Assembly: GCF_008122505.1 (NCBI RefSeq)
Contig: NZ_VSSB01000001.1
Span: forward strand, 2,030,891-2,094,890
Origin: Agromyces mariniharenae
GTDB taxonomy: Bacteria; Actinomycetota; Actinomycetes; Actinomycetales; Microbacteriaceae
Reading direction: 5' to 3'
Length of the DNA stretch: 64,000 nt
Below, one piece after another: positions 24,798 to 33,971 of this stretch. The first letter of the stretch is position 1. Every line of letters starts with the position of its first letter. The position numbers and the translations under genes were made by a program. The notes beneath the pieces are model-generated. The model did not search any database, was not told the DNA's origin, and saw only the letters and a list, made by a program, of their open reading frames with translations.

Positions 24798-25355
24798 ATG
24801 TCCGGGATCGACGACGAGCCGCAGGCGGCCGCGGAGCCGCCGGAGCGCAATCCGCGCTCGATGCTGAAGGATGCCGCGCTCGTCCTCCGCGCGTATCGCA
24901 CCGAGTCCGCGATCTACGGCGTCGTGCTCGTGAGCTCCCTCATCGCCATCGGCTGGTACGAGGAGGACGACCTCGAGGTGCTGGGCTTCACGGTCGGCGC
25001 GATGGTGGTGTTCTGGCTCGCGCACGTGTACGCCGGCACGATCTCGCGCGAGGACACGGGTTCGCCGCGCCTGCGCGCGATCCTCGTCGCGGCCCGTACG
25101 TCGGCCGCGCACACGTCGGGGATGCTGCTGGCGATGGTGCTGCCCACGATCTTCCTGCTGCTCGCGGTGATCGACGTGCTCGACGAGTACGTGGCCTACT
25201 ACCTGGCGCTCTGGGCGGGCACGGTCGTGCTCGCGGTGATCGGATGGTTCTCCGCCAAGCGGCGCGGCGGGCACTGGGGCTGGTGGCTGCTCAGCGCCCT
25301 CGTCACGGCGAGCCTCGGGATCATCATGATCTGGCTCGGCTCGCTCGTGCACTGA
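24798..25355 (+). CDS. Hypothetical membrane protein
   Basis: 185 residues with four helices (about 40-56, 66-84, 103-130, 135-152, the last followed by a fifth near 162-182). The start is set by GGGAGGGG just before the ATG. No family recognised. Followed 42 bases later by the DUF1801 gene. Confidence 0.72.
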   Translation: MSGIDDEPQAAAEPPERNPRSMLKDAALVLRAYRTESAIYGVVLVSSLIAIGWYEEDDLEVLGFTVGAMVVFWLAHVYAGTISREDTGSPRLRAILVAARTSAAHTSGMLLAMVLPTIFLLLAVIDVLDEYVAYYLALWAGTVVLAVIGWFSAKRRGGHWGWWLLSALVTASLGIIMIWLGSLVH

Positions 25356-25397
25356 GCAGCGGATGCCGCGGCGCCGCTCCGACGAAGGGAGACCCTC

Positions 25398-25763
25398 ATG
25401 GCGAGGCACCACCCCGAGGTCGACGACTGGTTCGACCGATACGAGAATCCGCAGCGCGAGCTCGTGCTCGCCGTGCGGGAGGCGATCCTCGACGCCGACG
25501 ATCGCGTGACCGAGGTCATCAAGTGGCAGGCGCCGACGTTCGTCTACAAGGGCAACATCGCGTCGTTCTACCCGAAGACGCGCACCCACGCGAGCCTGAT
25601 GTTCCACCGCGGAGCTTCGCTCCCCGATCCCGACGGCCTGCTCGAGGGCGAAGGCGACGTGTCGCGCGTCGCCCGCTTCGTCGACGCCGACGACCTGGCG
25701 GCGAAGCGCGATGCGCTGCAGGAGCTGATCCGGGCCTGGATCACAGTGCAGGACGGCGCCTGA
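25398..25763 (+). CDS. DUF1801 domain protein (YdhG-like)
   Basis: 121 residues. The pattern VDDWFDRYENPQRELVLAVREAILDADDRVTEVIKWQAPTFVYKGNIASFYPK is typical of DUF1801, a small alpha/beta fold named after YdhG and frataxin-like iron chaperones. No function proven in this branch. GAAGGGAG precedes the ATG. A second DUF1801 protein lies at 55193-55618. Confidence 0.85.
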   Translation: MARHHPEVDDWFDRYENPQRELVLAVREAILDADDRVTEVIKWQAPTFVYKGNIASFYPKTRTHASLMFHRGASLPDPDGLLEGEGDVSRVARFVDADDLAAKRDALQELIRAWITVQDGA

Positions 25764-25773
25764 CCGGCGACGG

Positions 25774-26316
25774 TCAGCGTCCCCGCTGCTGGTCGCGTCC
25801 GATGAGGTAGCCGGCGTTGCCGCGCAGCGCAGCCTCGTAGCGGAGCACGTCGGGCGTGCGGATCTCCTCCGCGACGAGCGCCAGCAGCTCGCCGACGGCG
25901 CCGTCGCTGCGCCCGGCCGCGTGCAGCCCGAGCGCGTGGAACGCGCGCACCGACGGCGACTCCGGCCAGCCCGCGAGCGCACGATCGAGGGCGACGACCG
26001 AGTCCTCGTGGCGGCCGAGCAGCCGCAGGGTGCTGCCGTACTGCAGGAGGCACCTGCGCAGCGCGTCGCCCGACAGGCCCGCGGCCATCGCGGCCTCGTA
26101 GTAGCCGAGCGCGGTCTGCTCCTGGCCGTCGGTGTCGTACGAGCCGCCGACCTCGTAGAGGACCTCGGGCTGGTTCGGGTGCTCCGCGAGCAGCGCGAGG
26201 AACGCGTCGATCGTCGGCTGCATGTGCTCGCGGTCGCGCCGGCCGAAGATGTCGGCGATCGTGTCGGCGAGCTCGGGCGTGAGCGGCTCGGGGGCGGATG
26301 CATCGGCGGAGGTCAT
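25774..26316 (-). CDS. Tetratricopeptide repeat protein
   Basis: 180 residues, helical throughout. About three TPR-like units (roughly 45-75, 80-112, 113-145), for example EVLYEVGGSYDTDGQEQTALGYYEAAMAAGLSGDALRRCLLQYGSTLRLLGRHEDSVVALDRALAGWP. TPRs bind partner proteins. The resistance of the pattern to substitution and its presence as a single gene suit the widespread actinobacterial form; the partner is unknown. A nested palindromic repeat lies 48-109 bases upstream of its start. Confidence 0.82.
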   Translation of the reverse strand: MTSADASAPEPLTPELADTIADIFGRRDREHMQPTIDAFLALLAEHPNQPEVLYEVGGSYDTDGQEQTALGYYEAAMAAGLSGDALRRCLLQYGSTLRLLGRHEDSVVALDRALAGWPESPSVRAFHALGLHAAGRSDGAVGELLALVAEEIRTPDVLRYEAALRGNAGYLIGRDQQRGR

Positions 26317-26363
26317 CCCCTCATCCTGCCCCGCTTGCCACCACGAGCGCCGACTCCGCGGCA

Positions 26364-26425
26364 GGAATCCCGTTGGTGCGACGGAATCCCGTTCGATCGG
26401 GATTCCACGACACGAGCGGGATTCC
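26364..26425. repeat. Four GGAATCCCG units in a nested palindrome
   Basis: Two direct copies of GGAATCCCG (26364-26372, 26383-26391) are mirrored by two inverted copies CGGGATTCC (26399-26407, 26417-26425), with spacers of 10, 7 and 9 bases. It lies between the small membrane gene and the TPR gene, both on the minus strand. It could be a terminator, a dimer-of-dimers operator or a small folded RNA. Confidence 0.6.
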
Positions 26426-26443
26426 GCCGAGTCGCGAGGCCGC

Positions 26444-26737
26444 TCAGGACCCGGTGCCGTCCGTCGTGCCGTCGCCCGGGAACTGCGGCAGCTGGCCGTC
26501 GCCGGGTCGAACGCCGTCGGGGAAGCCCGGGCCGTCGACGCTCATGCCGGGGGCGCCGAGCCGGTTGAGGAACGCCGTGGCGTTCCCGGCGACGAACCCG
26601 CTGAAGAACGCCAGCACGGCGATGAGCACGACCGAGACGGCCAGCACCCAGGCGCGGCGGTACCACGGGGTCCGTGCGGCTTCGGTGGATGGCTCTGGGG
26701 CCCACGTGGTCGGGTGATGGGGTGCGGTGGCGGTCAT
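26444..26737 (-). CDS. Small single-pass membrane protein
   Basis: 97 residues, hypothetical. A polar N terminus, one membrane helix (about 28-52) preceded by YRR, and an outward-facing Gly/Pro/Asp-rich tail ending GDGTTDGTGS. GGAGGAG precedes the ATG. The layout resembles small wall- or membrane-associated proteins of Actinobacteria. Confidence 0.65.
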   Translation of the reverse strand: MTATAPHHPTTWAPEPSTEAARTPWYRRAWVLAVSVVLIAVLAFFSGFVAGNATAFLNRLGAPGMSVDGPGFPDGVRPGDGQLPQFPGDGTTDGTGS

Positions 26738-27053
26738 GATGCTCCTCCGGCGAAGCGGGGCGGATCCCCGCGGCTCTCCGAAGCATCGGGCCCGTCGCTA
26801 TGCGCTGCCCTTCAACCGCCCATGGAGGGGCCACGAATGCAGATCGACGCGAGGCATCCGTCGCCGACCTTGCAACTTTCGGCATCGAGTGGACAAATGG
26901 CGGGGGATCGTTCCACAATACGGACGCCCGTCCATTGAGCAGCGGAGAAGTTCCTCCGTAGGCTCCCGTGCAAGCCCTCGGGAAAGGCCCTTCCGGCCGG
27001 GCCGAGGGCTCGTGTCGCGACCGCGGCATGCCGTACCGAAGGGGGAGTCACCG
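26738..27053. other. 316-base intergenic region with a leader hairpin
   Basis: Lies between the divergent small membrane gene and the M14 peptidase gene. No ORF is supported. A 9-bp stem (AGCCCTCGG at 26973-26981, CCGAGGGCT at 27002-27010) encloses a smaller GGCC/GGCC stem and ends 43 bases before the peptidase start, so it is probably in its 5' leader. A weak promoter candidate is TTGCAA at 26873 with ACAAAT 17 bases later. Confidence 0.45.
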
Positions 27054-28205
27054 ATGACCATCAGCACGAGATCACCGAACCGCCGCCGACGTACCGCTGC
27101 GGCGCTCGCGGCCGGTGCCGCGTTCGCCATCGCGGCGCCGCTCGCCGCGACCGCACCCGCGGTGGCCGACGCGAACTTCCCGTCGACCGAGGGCGAGACC
27201 AGCACCGCCAGCATCCTCGACTATGCAGACCTGGTCGCCGAGCTCGACAAGCTCGAGCGCACCTCGCGCTTCGGCCTCGACGTCTTCACGCTCGCGGAGG
27301 CGGGCACCGAGGTGTCCACGTCGGAGCAGGGTCGCGACCTCTACGTCGCGACAGTCGGCGAGGGCCCCGAGGCCGTGTGGCTGCAGGGCCGCATCCACGG
27401 CAACGAGCCCTACGGCGCCGAGTCGCTCCTCGCGGTGCTGAAGGAGCTCGGGACCAACGGATCGCCCGACTGGACCCTGCTCCGCGAGACCTACACGTTC
27501 CACGTCATCCCGATGTACAACCCCGACGGCTCGGAGCTGAACATCCGGCACACGATCCTGCAGGACGGCTCGGAGAAGCGGATCGACCTGAACCGCGACT
27601 GGGGCGTCGGCAAGTTCGAGGCGGTCGAGTCCGAGGCCTTCTACGAGTACTGGACGATGGTCGACCCGGCCTTCGCGGTCGACATCCACCACCAGGGCCT
27701 GAAGCGCGAGTACGGCACGGGCGACGACGTCACCCTGTCGCTCGGCATCTCGCTGGCACCCGGCGGCCCGACCCTCCCGGGCGTCGAGGGCGGTGCCTAC
27801 GACGTGCTCACCCGCCAGATGCACGTGCACGTCTACGACGAGCTCGCGAAGGCCGGGTACGTCAACATGGACCGCTACCAGGTCGGCGGCAGCCTCGAGA
27901 TCGACATCAAGGGCGGGGTCGTCTCGGCGATGATGCTCGGACTCGACCACGACGGGCTCAACCCCGAGGGCCACAGCAACCCGGCGATCTTCTTCGAGAC
28001 GAGCGGCAACACGTCCGACGGCAGTCTCGGCCAGAAGGCGCGCGGCAAGTCGATCAAGCAGAACGTGCTGGCGCTGCAGGAGCTGCTGACCGGCATGGCG
28101 ACCGGCGAGGTGCAGCAGGAGGACCCGGCGCGCTGGGAGGAGATCCCCCACGCTCCGGTGACCGGCTACCAGACCGACGACGGCATCATCCCGGCCTCGT
28201 TCTGA
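27054..28205 (+). CDS. Secreted M14-family zinc carboxypeptidase
   Basis: 383 residues. A signal peptide is clear: RRRR, a hydrophobic core (about 15-30) and ATAPAVADA with cleavage near 38-40. The catalytic set fits M14: zinc ligands H115 and E118 in GRIHGNEP, H212 or H213 in DIHHQ, the substrate motif NRDW at 180-183, and E315 in IFFETSGN as general base. It cleaves C-terminal residues from peptides outside the cell; specificity is not readable. ATG at 27054 follows GAAGGGGGAG. A bidirectional hairpin at 28255-28292 ends the gene. Confidence 0.9.
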   Translation: MTISTRSPNRRRRTAAALAAGAAFAIAAPLAATAPAVADANFPSTEGETSTASILDYADLVAELDKLERTSRFGLDVFTLAEAGTEVSTSEQGRDLYVATVGEGPEAVWLQGRIHGNEPYGAESLLAVLKELGTNGSPDWTLLRETYTFHVIPMYNPDGSELNIRHTILQDGSEKRIDLNRDWGVGKFEAVESEAFYEYWTMVDPAFAVDIHHQGLKREYGTGDDVTLSLGISLAPGGPTLPGVEGGAYDVLTRQMHVHVYDELAKAGYVNMDRYQVGGSLEIDIKGGVVSAMMLGLDHDGLNPEGHSNPAIFFETSGNTSDGSLGQKARGKSIKQNVLALQELLTGMATGEVQQEDPARWEEIPHAPVTGYQTDDGIIPASF

Positions 28206-28254
28206 CGCACGGAGCGCTGAGGTACTGAACGCTGGGCACCGACGCGCTGAACGC

Positions 28255-28292
28255 GAACGGCGGCAGGACCCGCATGGGACCTGCCGCCGTTC
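28255..28292. terminator. Bidirectional hairpin between M14 peptidase and purQ
   Basis: A perfect 13-bp stem (28255-28267 with 28280-28292) and a 12-base loop between convergent genes. Serves both strands. No long T-run. Confidence 0.7.
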
Positions 28293-28308
28293 GACGTGTT
28301 CGGGGGGG

Positions 28309-29007
<699 letters not shown>

Positions 29008-29018
29008 GACGGCCGGCC

Positions 29019-29354
29019 TCAGTGGGTCTCGCCCGCGGGCGCCACGTAGCCGGTGTCGGCGTGCTCGGCTGCCGCGTGTGCGGCCTCCTCGGCGAGCTCG
29101 ACGTTCGACTGCTCGTAGTGGATGCCGACGACGTCCTCGATGACCGAGTTCGAGAGGATCTCCTCTGCGATCTGCTGGACCTGCGCCTTGAGCGCGTCGT
29201 CGACGGGCCCGTCGACGGTCAGCTCGAATCGCTTGCCGATGCGCACTCCGGTGAATCCGGTGCGGCCCGTGCGCGCGAGGGCGCCGGCCACGGCCTTCCC
29301 CTGCGGATCGAGCAGCTCGGCCTTGGGCATCACGTCGACGACGATGGTGGGCAC
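29019..29354 (-). CDS. purS: Phosphoribosylformylglycinamidine synthase subunit PurS
   Basis: 111 residues. PurS is the small structural subunit that joins PurL and PurQ. The core [45 protein letters not shown] is diagnostic. The last 25 residues ([24 protein letters not shown]) extend beyond the usual 80-85 and look disordered. Starts with GTG at 29354. Confidence 0.95.
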   Translation of the reverse strand: MPTIVVDVMPKAELLDPQGKAVAGALARTGRTGFTGVRIGKRFELTVDGPVDDALKAQVQQIAEEILSNSVIEDVVGIHYEQSNVELAEEAAHAAAEHADTGYVAPAGETH

Positions 29355-29436
29355 CGCGGTTCTCCGTCCGGTGTCGAGGGTGTGGATGCCTCGATTCTAA
29401 CGGTGGCGGCGCGTGCCCCGATCCCGGGGCCGTTCC

Positions 29437-30066
29437 TCATCGATCGGTCGCGCGTCGGACGATGCGGATCGCGTCGGGTCGGTCCTCCGCCCCCAGCTTG
29501 AGCAGCACGCTCGACACGTAGTTCGCGACCGTCTTCCGTGAGACGCCGAGCCGCTCGGCGATGGCCTCGTTCGGCAGCCCCTTGCCGATCAGCTCGGCGA
29601 TCGAACGTTCCCTCGGCGTCAGCCCGGGCAGGCTCTCGACGGCGGCTCGTGTCGCGGTGCCGGAATCGAGGAGCGGCCGTGGCACGCCGCTGTCGAGCCA
29701 CTGCGCTCCCATGAGCACCGCCTGCACGGCCGCCACGACGTGGTCGGGGGAGGCGTCCTTCGTGACGTAGGCCGTGGCGCCGGCTTCGAGTGCGCGCCGG
29801 ACCGTGTCGGCGTCGTCGTACATCGTGATGACCACGAACCGCGTCTCGGGCAGCGCGGCGGAGAGCTGCTCGGTCGCGGCGAGGCCGCTTCGATCGGGCA
29901 GGCCGAGGTCGATGAGCACCGCGTCGGGTCGATGGGACATCACGGTCTCCACCGCTTCGGCGGCGCTCGCCGCCTCGGCCACCACGTCGAAGCCGCTCGC
30001 CTCGAGCAGCGCGACGAGTCCCTTCCGGAACAGCGGATGGTCGTCCACGACCACCAGCGTGGTCAC
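29437..30066 (-). CDS. LuxR/NarL-family response regulator
   Basis: 209 residues. Receiver domain with phospho-acceptor D53 (VLIDLGLPDRSG), acidic pair D8-D9, conserved Thr/Lys (VITMY, TKDAS); C-terminal LuxR HTH (LTPRERSIAELIGKGLPNEAIAERLGVSRKTVANYVSSVLLKL). GTG at 30066 overlaps the kinase stop (GTGA), so the two proteins are a matched pair. Target genes are unknown. Confidence 0.92.
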   Translation of the reverse strand: MTTLVVVDDHPLFRKGLVALLEASGFDVVAEAASAAEAVETVMSHRPDAVLIDLGLPDRSGLAATEQLSAALPETRFVVITMYDDADTVRRALEAGATAYVTKDASPDHVVAAVQAVLMGAQWLDSGVPRPLLDSGTATRAAVESLPGLTPRERSIAELIGKGLPNEAIAERLGVSRKTVANYVSSVLLKLGAEDRPDAIRIVRRATDR

Positions 30067-31868
30067 GTCGCCCCCCACTCGAGCGGAAGCCGCACGTGCA
30101 CGCGGCTCCCGCCGCCGGGATCGCGTCCGATCTCGGCGACGCCGCCGAGCTCCCGTGCACGCTCGCGGATCGACGAGATGCCCAGCCCGTCCGGCACGCG
30201 CTCGGGCATCCCGATCCCGTCGTCGCGCACGGTGACGTCGAGGTGATCCGCCTCGCGGTGGAGCGAGACCGTGCAGGTCGTGGCGGCGGCGTGCCGCCGG
30301 ACGTTCGAGACCGCTTCCTGCACGATGCGCAGCGCCGCCACGTCGACGGCGGCGGGGAGCGCCATCCGCTCGTCGTCGGCCTCGAGGCGGATCTCGATGT
30401 CGTCGGGACGCGGTGCGGTCACGCGCGACCGGATGGCGGCCACGAGGCCCTGTTCGTCGAGCACGGCCGGTCGCAGGTCGTGCGAGATCTCGCGGGCTCG
30501 CACGATCACCGAGCGGATGTCGCGGTGGAGCTCGTCGGCGATCGCGACCAGCTGCGGGTCGCCGCCGGTCGCTGCGAGGCGTCGCGCGAGGGCCGCGGCA
30601 CTCAGCGCGAGCCCGGCCAGGCTGGGAGACAGGTCGTCGTGGAGGTCGCGGCGCAGCCGACGCCGCTCCTCCTCGCGTGCCGCGACGAGCAGCGCATGCG
30701 ACTCGGTGAGCCGGGCGAGCGCGCGCACCCCGTGCAGGGCGGGTCCGGCGTGGAGGGCCAACGCCTTCGCGACCTCCCGGTCGCGTGCGGTCAGCTCCGA
30801 CTCGCCCGGTCGCGGCGGAATCCGAAGGCGGGCGAGTTCCTCGCCGAGGTGCACGACCGGGAACTCCTCCGTTCGGCCCTCGATCATGCCCACCTGCGCG
30901 TCGACCTGCTCGCCGCGGAGGGCCGCGCCGTCGAGGAAGAGGCTGTCGACCACGCTGCGGAGGATCGCCTCGGGCACCCGCACGGCTTCGGGCTCGTCGG
31001 CGACAGCCCGTCCGAGGGCGTCGACCGCCGCGGCGGGGTCGACGCGACCGCGGTACACCACCCGTTCGGCGACCCACGAGGCGGCCCGGATCACGGGAAC
31101 AGCCACGACGGCGACCACGGCAGCCCCGATCCATCCGGCCGCCTCGCTTCCGGGTGCACCGACCGACCTCCCGGCCCAGTACGCGGACGCGAGCACCGGC
31201 GCGGCCAACGTGAACACGAGCAGGGCGTGCAGCAGCGGATCGACGTTCCAGAGCCTCGGTCGTACGAGGCCGATGACGAAGCCCAGAAGCGCCGGCACGA
31301 TGGCCAGGTTCGCGGCGGCCTCGAATCCAGGCCCCCGCTCGCCGATCGGGCCGCCTTCCAGGACGAAGACGAGGACGAAGAGCTCGGCGCTCGTGAGGAT
31401 GCCCAGGAGCGCCCACCGGAGGCTCTCGCGCTGCCGCGTGTCGGACCGGTACCGATATCGGTAGACCTGCCCGAGGACGAGGAGCAGGCCGGACCATCCG
31501 ACGAGGATCCACCACGGCTCGTCGGTGATGGCGCCGCCGGTCGCGAACACGGCGGCCATGCACGCGCTGAGCACGACGACGGGCGCGATGAACCACCGCG
31601 GGACGAATCGCCCGTCGGGGTAGGTCGCCGCGAGCAGCGGGAAGGCCCCGAACCAGACGGCCGAGGCGATCGTGGCGACCGGGACCGCGGCGGCCACGGC
31701 CGAACTCAGGAGGATCGCCACGACGGCGGCCGCCGGCAGCCATACGCGTCGGTCGATGGGCGCGCCTCGCCTCGGGGCGACTGCCACGACCACGAGGGCG
31801 GCACCCAGCAGGCCGATCGTCACGACGACGGCCTGCGAGGCGAGGAGCGCGGCCTGCCCGCCCGTCAT
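30063..31868 (-). CDS. NarL-type sensor histidine kinase
   Basis: 601 residues. About eight membrane helices occupy residues 8-260, then a coil, the HisKA_3 dimerisation region with phospho-acceptor H410 (RRDLHDDLSP), and an HATPase_c domain with N in IVQEAVSNVRRHA and DDGIGMP. The large membrane half without an extracellular loop suggests it senses a membrane or envelope signal. It is coupled to the response regulator. The membrane protein gene upstream (31930-32682) is only 61 bases away on the same strand and may be cotranscribed. Confidence 0.92.
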   Translation of the reverse strand: MTGGQAALLASQAVVVTIGLLGAALVVVAVAPRRGAPIDRRVWLPAAAVVAILLSSAVAAAVPVATIASAVWFGAFPLLAATYPDGRFVPRWFIAPVVVLSACMAAVFATGGAITDEPWWILVGWSGLLLVLGQVYRYRYRSDTRQRESLRWALLGILTSAELFVLVFVLEGGPIGERGPGFEAAANLAIVPALLGFVIGLVRPRLWNVDPLLHALLVFTLAAPVLASAYWAGRSVGAPGSEAAGWIGAAVVAVVAVPVIRAASWVAERVVYRGRVDPAAAVDALGRAVADEPEAVRVPEAILRSVVDSLFLDGAALRGEQVDAQVGMIEGRTEEFPVVHLGEELARLRIPPRPGESELTARDREVAKALALHAGPALHGVRALARLTESHALLVAAREEERRRLRRDLHDDLSPSLAGLALSAAALARRLAATGGDPQLVAIADELHRDIRSVIVRAREISHDLRPAVLDEQGLVAAIRSRVTAPRPDDIEIRLEADDERMALPAAVDVAALRIVQEAVSNVRRHAAATTCTVSLHREADHLDVTVRDDGIGMPERVPDGLGISSIRERARELGGVAEIGRDPGGGSRVHVRLPLEWGAT

Positions 31869-31929
31869 GACCCGATCCTGCCACCGCGGCGATCCGCCTG
31901 CCAGAGGCAGGGTGACCTGCCGGCTCGAG

Positions 31930-32682
31930 TCACTCGACCGCCGGCCGCCTGCTCCGGAGGAGGAACGCGCCGCCGGCGACGAGCACGAAGGTCAGGACGC
32001 CGACGGCTCCCCACGGCGCGGAGAACGGCACGAAGAAGGGCACCGCGAGTGCGACGGTCGCCGCGAACCCGATCAGGGCGACCGGCCAGCCGATGACCCC
32101 CGCGCGCCGCCCCGCGGTCGCCAGGAACGCCGCATAACCGCCGAGGCCGATCGCTCCGGTCAGGCCGAAGGCGGTGATGAGGAAGGCGTTGGCGTACAGG
32201 ACCGCCATCTGCGAGGTCGCGTCGGGCAACGTCTCCGCGAGTCCGAGCCCGACGGACGTGAACGGAGTGAGGCTCGCGCTCGCGACCCCGATCCATGCGG
32301 CGGCGCCCACATACCCGAACGCCTCGCCGACCCTCGCCCAGGTGAGCTCGTCGGGGCCGGTCCGACGTCGGACGAGCCGCGATGACGCACGGACGAACGC
32401 GAACAGGCCGACGGCCATGCCGAGGAAGATCACGGCCTCGATCACTCCGGAGTACGGGCGCTCCTGGAGGAGCGCCATGGTCGCGAACTCGTCGCCCGCG
32501 GCTGCGGAGGCCACGGCGACCACCACGGGCTGGCCGAGCCAGGCGCCGACGGCGATGATGCCGCCGAGGCCGGCGGTGCGGTACAGGCGCCGCTCCGGCC
32601 AGCGGGCGTCGCGGGCTGCGCTCTCAGGTCCGGAGCCGGACTCGGAGCCGGAGGCGGGCGCGGAGGCGGATGAGGTGGACAT
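31930..32682 (-). CDS. Hypothetical multi-pass membrane protein
   Basis: 250 residues. A Ser/Gly/Glu-rich N terminus (about 1-30) then seven or so helices. The pattern resembles DUF4386-like membrane proteins, but I am not certain. It precedes the kinase gene on the same strand; it could be an accessory of, or target for, that two-component system. Confidence 0.65.
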   Translation of the reverse strand: MSTSSASAPASGSESGSGPESAARDARWPERRLYRTAGLGGIIAVGAWLGQPVVVAVASAAAGDEFATMALLQERPYSGVIEAVIFLGMAVGLFAFVRASSRLVRRRTGPDELTWARVGEAFGYVGAAAWIGVASASLTPFTSVGLGLAETLPDATSQMAVLYANAFLITAFGLTGAIGLGGYAAFLATAGRRAGVIGWPVALIGFAATVALAVPFFVPFSAPWGAVGVLTFVLVAGGAFLLRSRRPAVE

Positions 32683-32871
32683 GTCGGCTCCCGTCGTTCG
32701 AGCGCCGTTCCGGCGCCGTGCCGTCAGGTTCGCGCGCCGTCATCCCGGGACGCCAGTGATCGCGGATCCCGGGTCGAGCGCGGCCGTGCCCGACGGGTGA
32801 TCGCGGCGCCCGTCGCGATCACAGCCCCCGATCGACGCGGCGACGAGGTGCTGATCGCCGTGACCGCGTGA
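32683..32871. other. Intergenic region upstream of the membrane protein
   Basis: About 190 bases between the start of the membrane protein gene and the terminator of the next gene. It should hold the promoter of the two-component operon. I see no clear promoter or ORF. Confidence 0.3.
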
Positions 32872-32909
32872 GGAGGCCCGGTCGGCGATGCACGCCCGAC
32901 CGGGCCTCC
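32872..32909 (-). terminator. Hairpin after the LEA-like gene
   Basis: A perfect 14-bp stem (32872-32885 with 32896-32909) and 10-base loop, 10 bases downstream of the stop at 32920 on the minus strand. Confidence 0.7.
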
Positions 32910-32919
32910 CACGTCAGGC

Positions 32920-33348
32920 TCAGCGCTTGAAGATCCCCCGCAGCACGAGCACGACGCCCACGACGATCGCGGCGCCTGCGGCGATCACGGCCACCGGGTT
33001 CTCCCGGTAGCGCGCCTGCACGTAGGTCACGCCGTCGTCGGCGGCGGTCTTCGCGTTCGCGTACGCCTCCTTGGCCTGCGCGGTGACGGCCTCGGCGGCA
33101 TCGGATGCCGCGGCCTTCACGTCGTCGATCACGTCGCCGACGACCGCGGCCACGTGCTCCTTCGCGTCGGTCCCGCCGTCGAAGAGCTCGTCGGCGGTGC
33201 TGCGGGCGGCCGCGCTCGCGTCGCGGACGGCGTCGCCCGCCTCGTCGAGCAGTTCGTCTCCGGCATCGCCGGCGGCATCCGTCACCTTGTACGCGGCTTC
33301 GCGTGCGGCTTGGGTCGCGTCGGCGATCTTGCGGTCCGTGTCGGTCAT
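32920..33348 (-). CDS. ElaB/YqjD- or LEA-like helical protein with C-terminal anchor
   Basis: 142 residues. A long, Ala/Asp-rich amphipathic helix (residues 5-105) with many AA-D/E-A repeats is followed by YRENPVAVIAAGAAIVVGVVLVLRGIFKR, a single C-terminal membrane helix with a basic end. This is the layout of ElaB/YqjD/DUF883 ribosome-binding tail-anchored proteins and of LEA-like stress proteins. Function is inferred only. GGAGGG precedes the ATG. A hairpin follows. Confidence 0.7.
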   Translation of the reverse strand: MTDTDRKIADATQAAREAAYKVTDAAGDAGDELLDEAGDAVRDASAAARSTADELFDGGTDAKEHVAAVVGDVIDDVKAAASDAAEAVTAQAKEAYANAKTAADDGVTYVQARYRENPVAVIAAGAAIVVGVVLVLRGIFKR

Positions 33349-33530
33349 GGTTCCACCCTCCTCGTCGTTGCGATCCGGTCATGCTACGCGCGCTCCTCTG
33401 GAGCCGCCTGCAGGGACCCGAGGGCTTGCCAACGCGCCGACCGGGCTGCTAGTCGGGGTCGGGGCATCCGCGGTCAGAAGGTGGGGAAGGCCCCGATGCG
33501 GCGGCTGCGGCACCCGACGAGGATGCGCCC

Positions 33531-33971
33531 ATGAATCGCGTCGCACACGTACTCGCCGCCCTCGAGGCGCTGACGCTCATCACGGTCGGCCTGCTCGAGT
33601 CGTTCTTCTTCCGCAGCCCCGAGCTGTACCCGATCTTCCTCATCGAACCCGACGAGTACGACGCGGTGGCCCTGTGGACGCGCAACGTCGGCGTCTACAA
33701 CATGCTCATGGGGCTGGCGATCGTCGTCGGCCTGGTGCTCGTGCACCGTGCGCAGGCCGCCGCGGGCCGCGCGATCATCCTCACGATCTCCGGCATGCAC
33801 GTGGTGCTCGGCGTCTCGCTGGTGGTCACTGCGCCCGAGCTCTGGCTCTCCGCGGTGTTCGAGTTCGGCCTGGCGCTCGCCGTGATCCTCGCGATCGTGC
33901 TCCCAAACCGACGGACCACCACGGACGCGCCCGCCGAGCCGGTGGCTACGCCAGCCCGGCCCGCTCGGTGA
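33531..33971 (+). CDS. DUF1304 membrane protein
   Basis: 146 residues with four helices (about 5-25, 55-75, 82-102, 105-128). VAHVLAALEALTLITVGLLESFFF and TRNVGVYNMLMGLAIVVGLV match DUF1304. Function unknown. Its 3' end overlaps that of the convergent kynureninase gene by 26 bases. The preceding 180 bases (33349-33530) contain no other gene. Confidence 0.82.
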   Translation: MNRVAHVLAALEALTLITVGLLESFFFRSPELYPIFLIEPDEYDAVALWTRNVGVYNMLMGLAIVVGLVLVHRAQAAAGRAIILTISGMHVVLGVSLVVTAPELWLSAVFEFGLALAVILAIVLPNRRTTTDAPAEPVATPARPAR

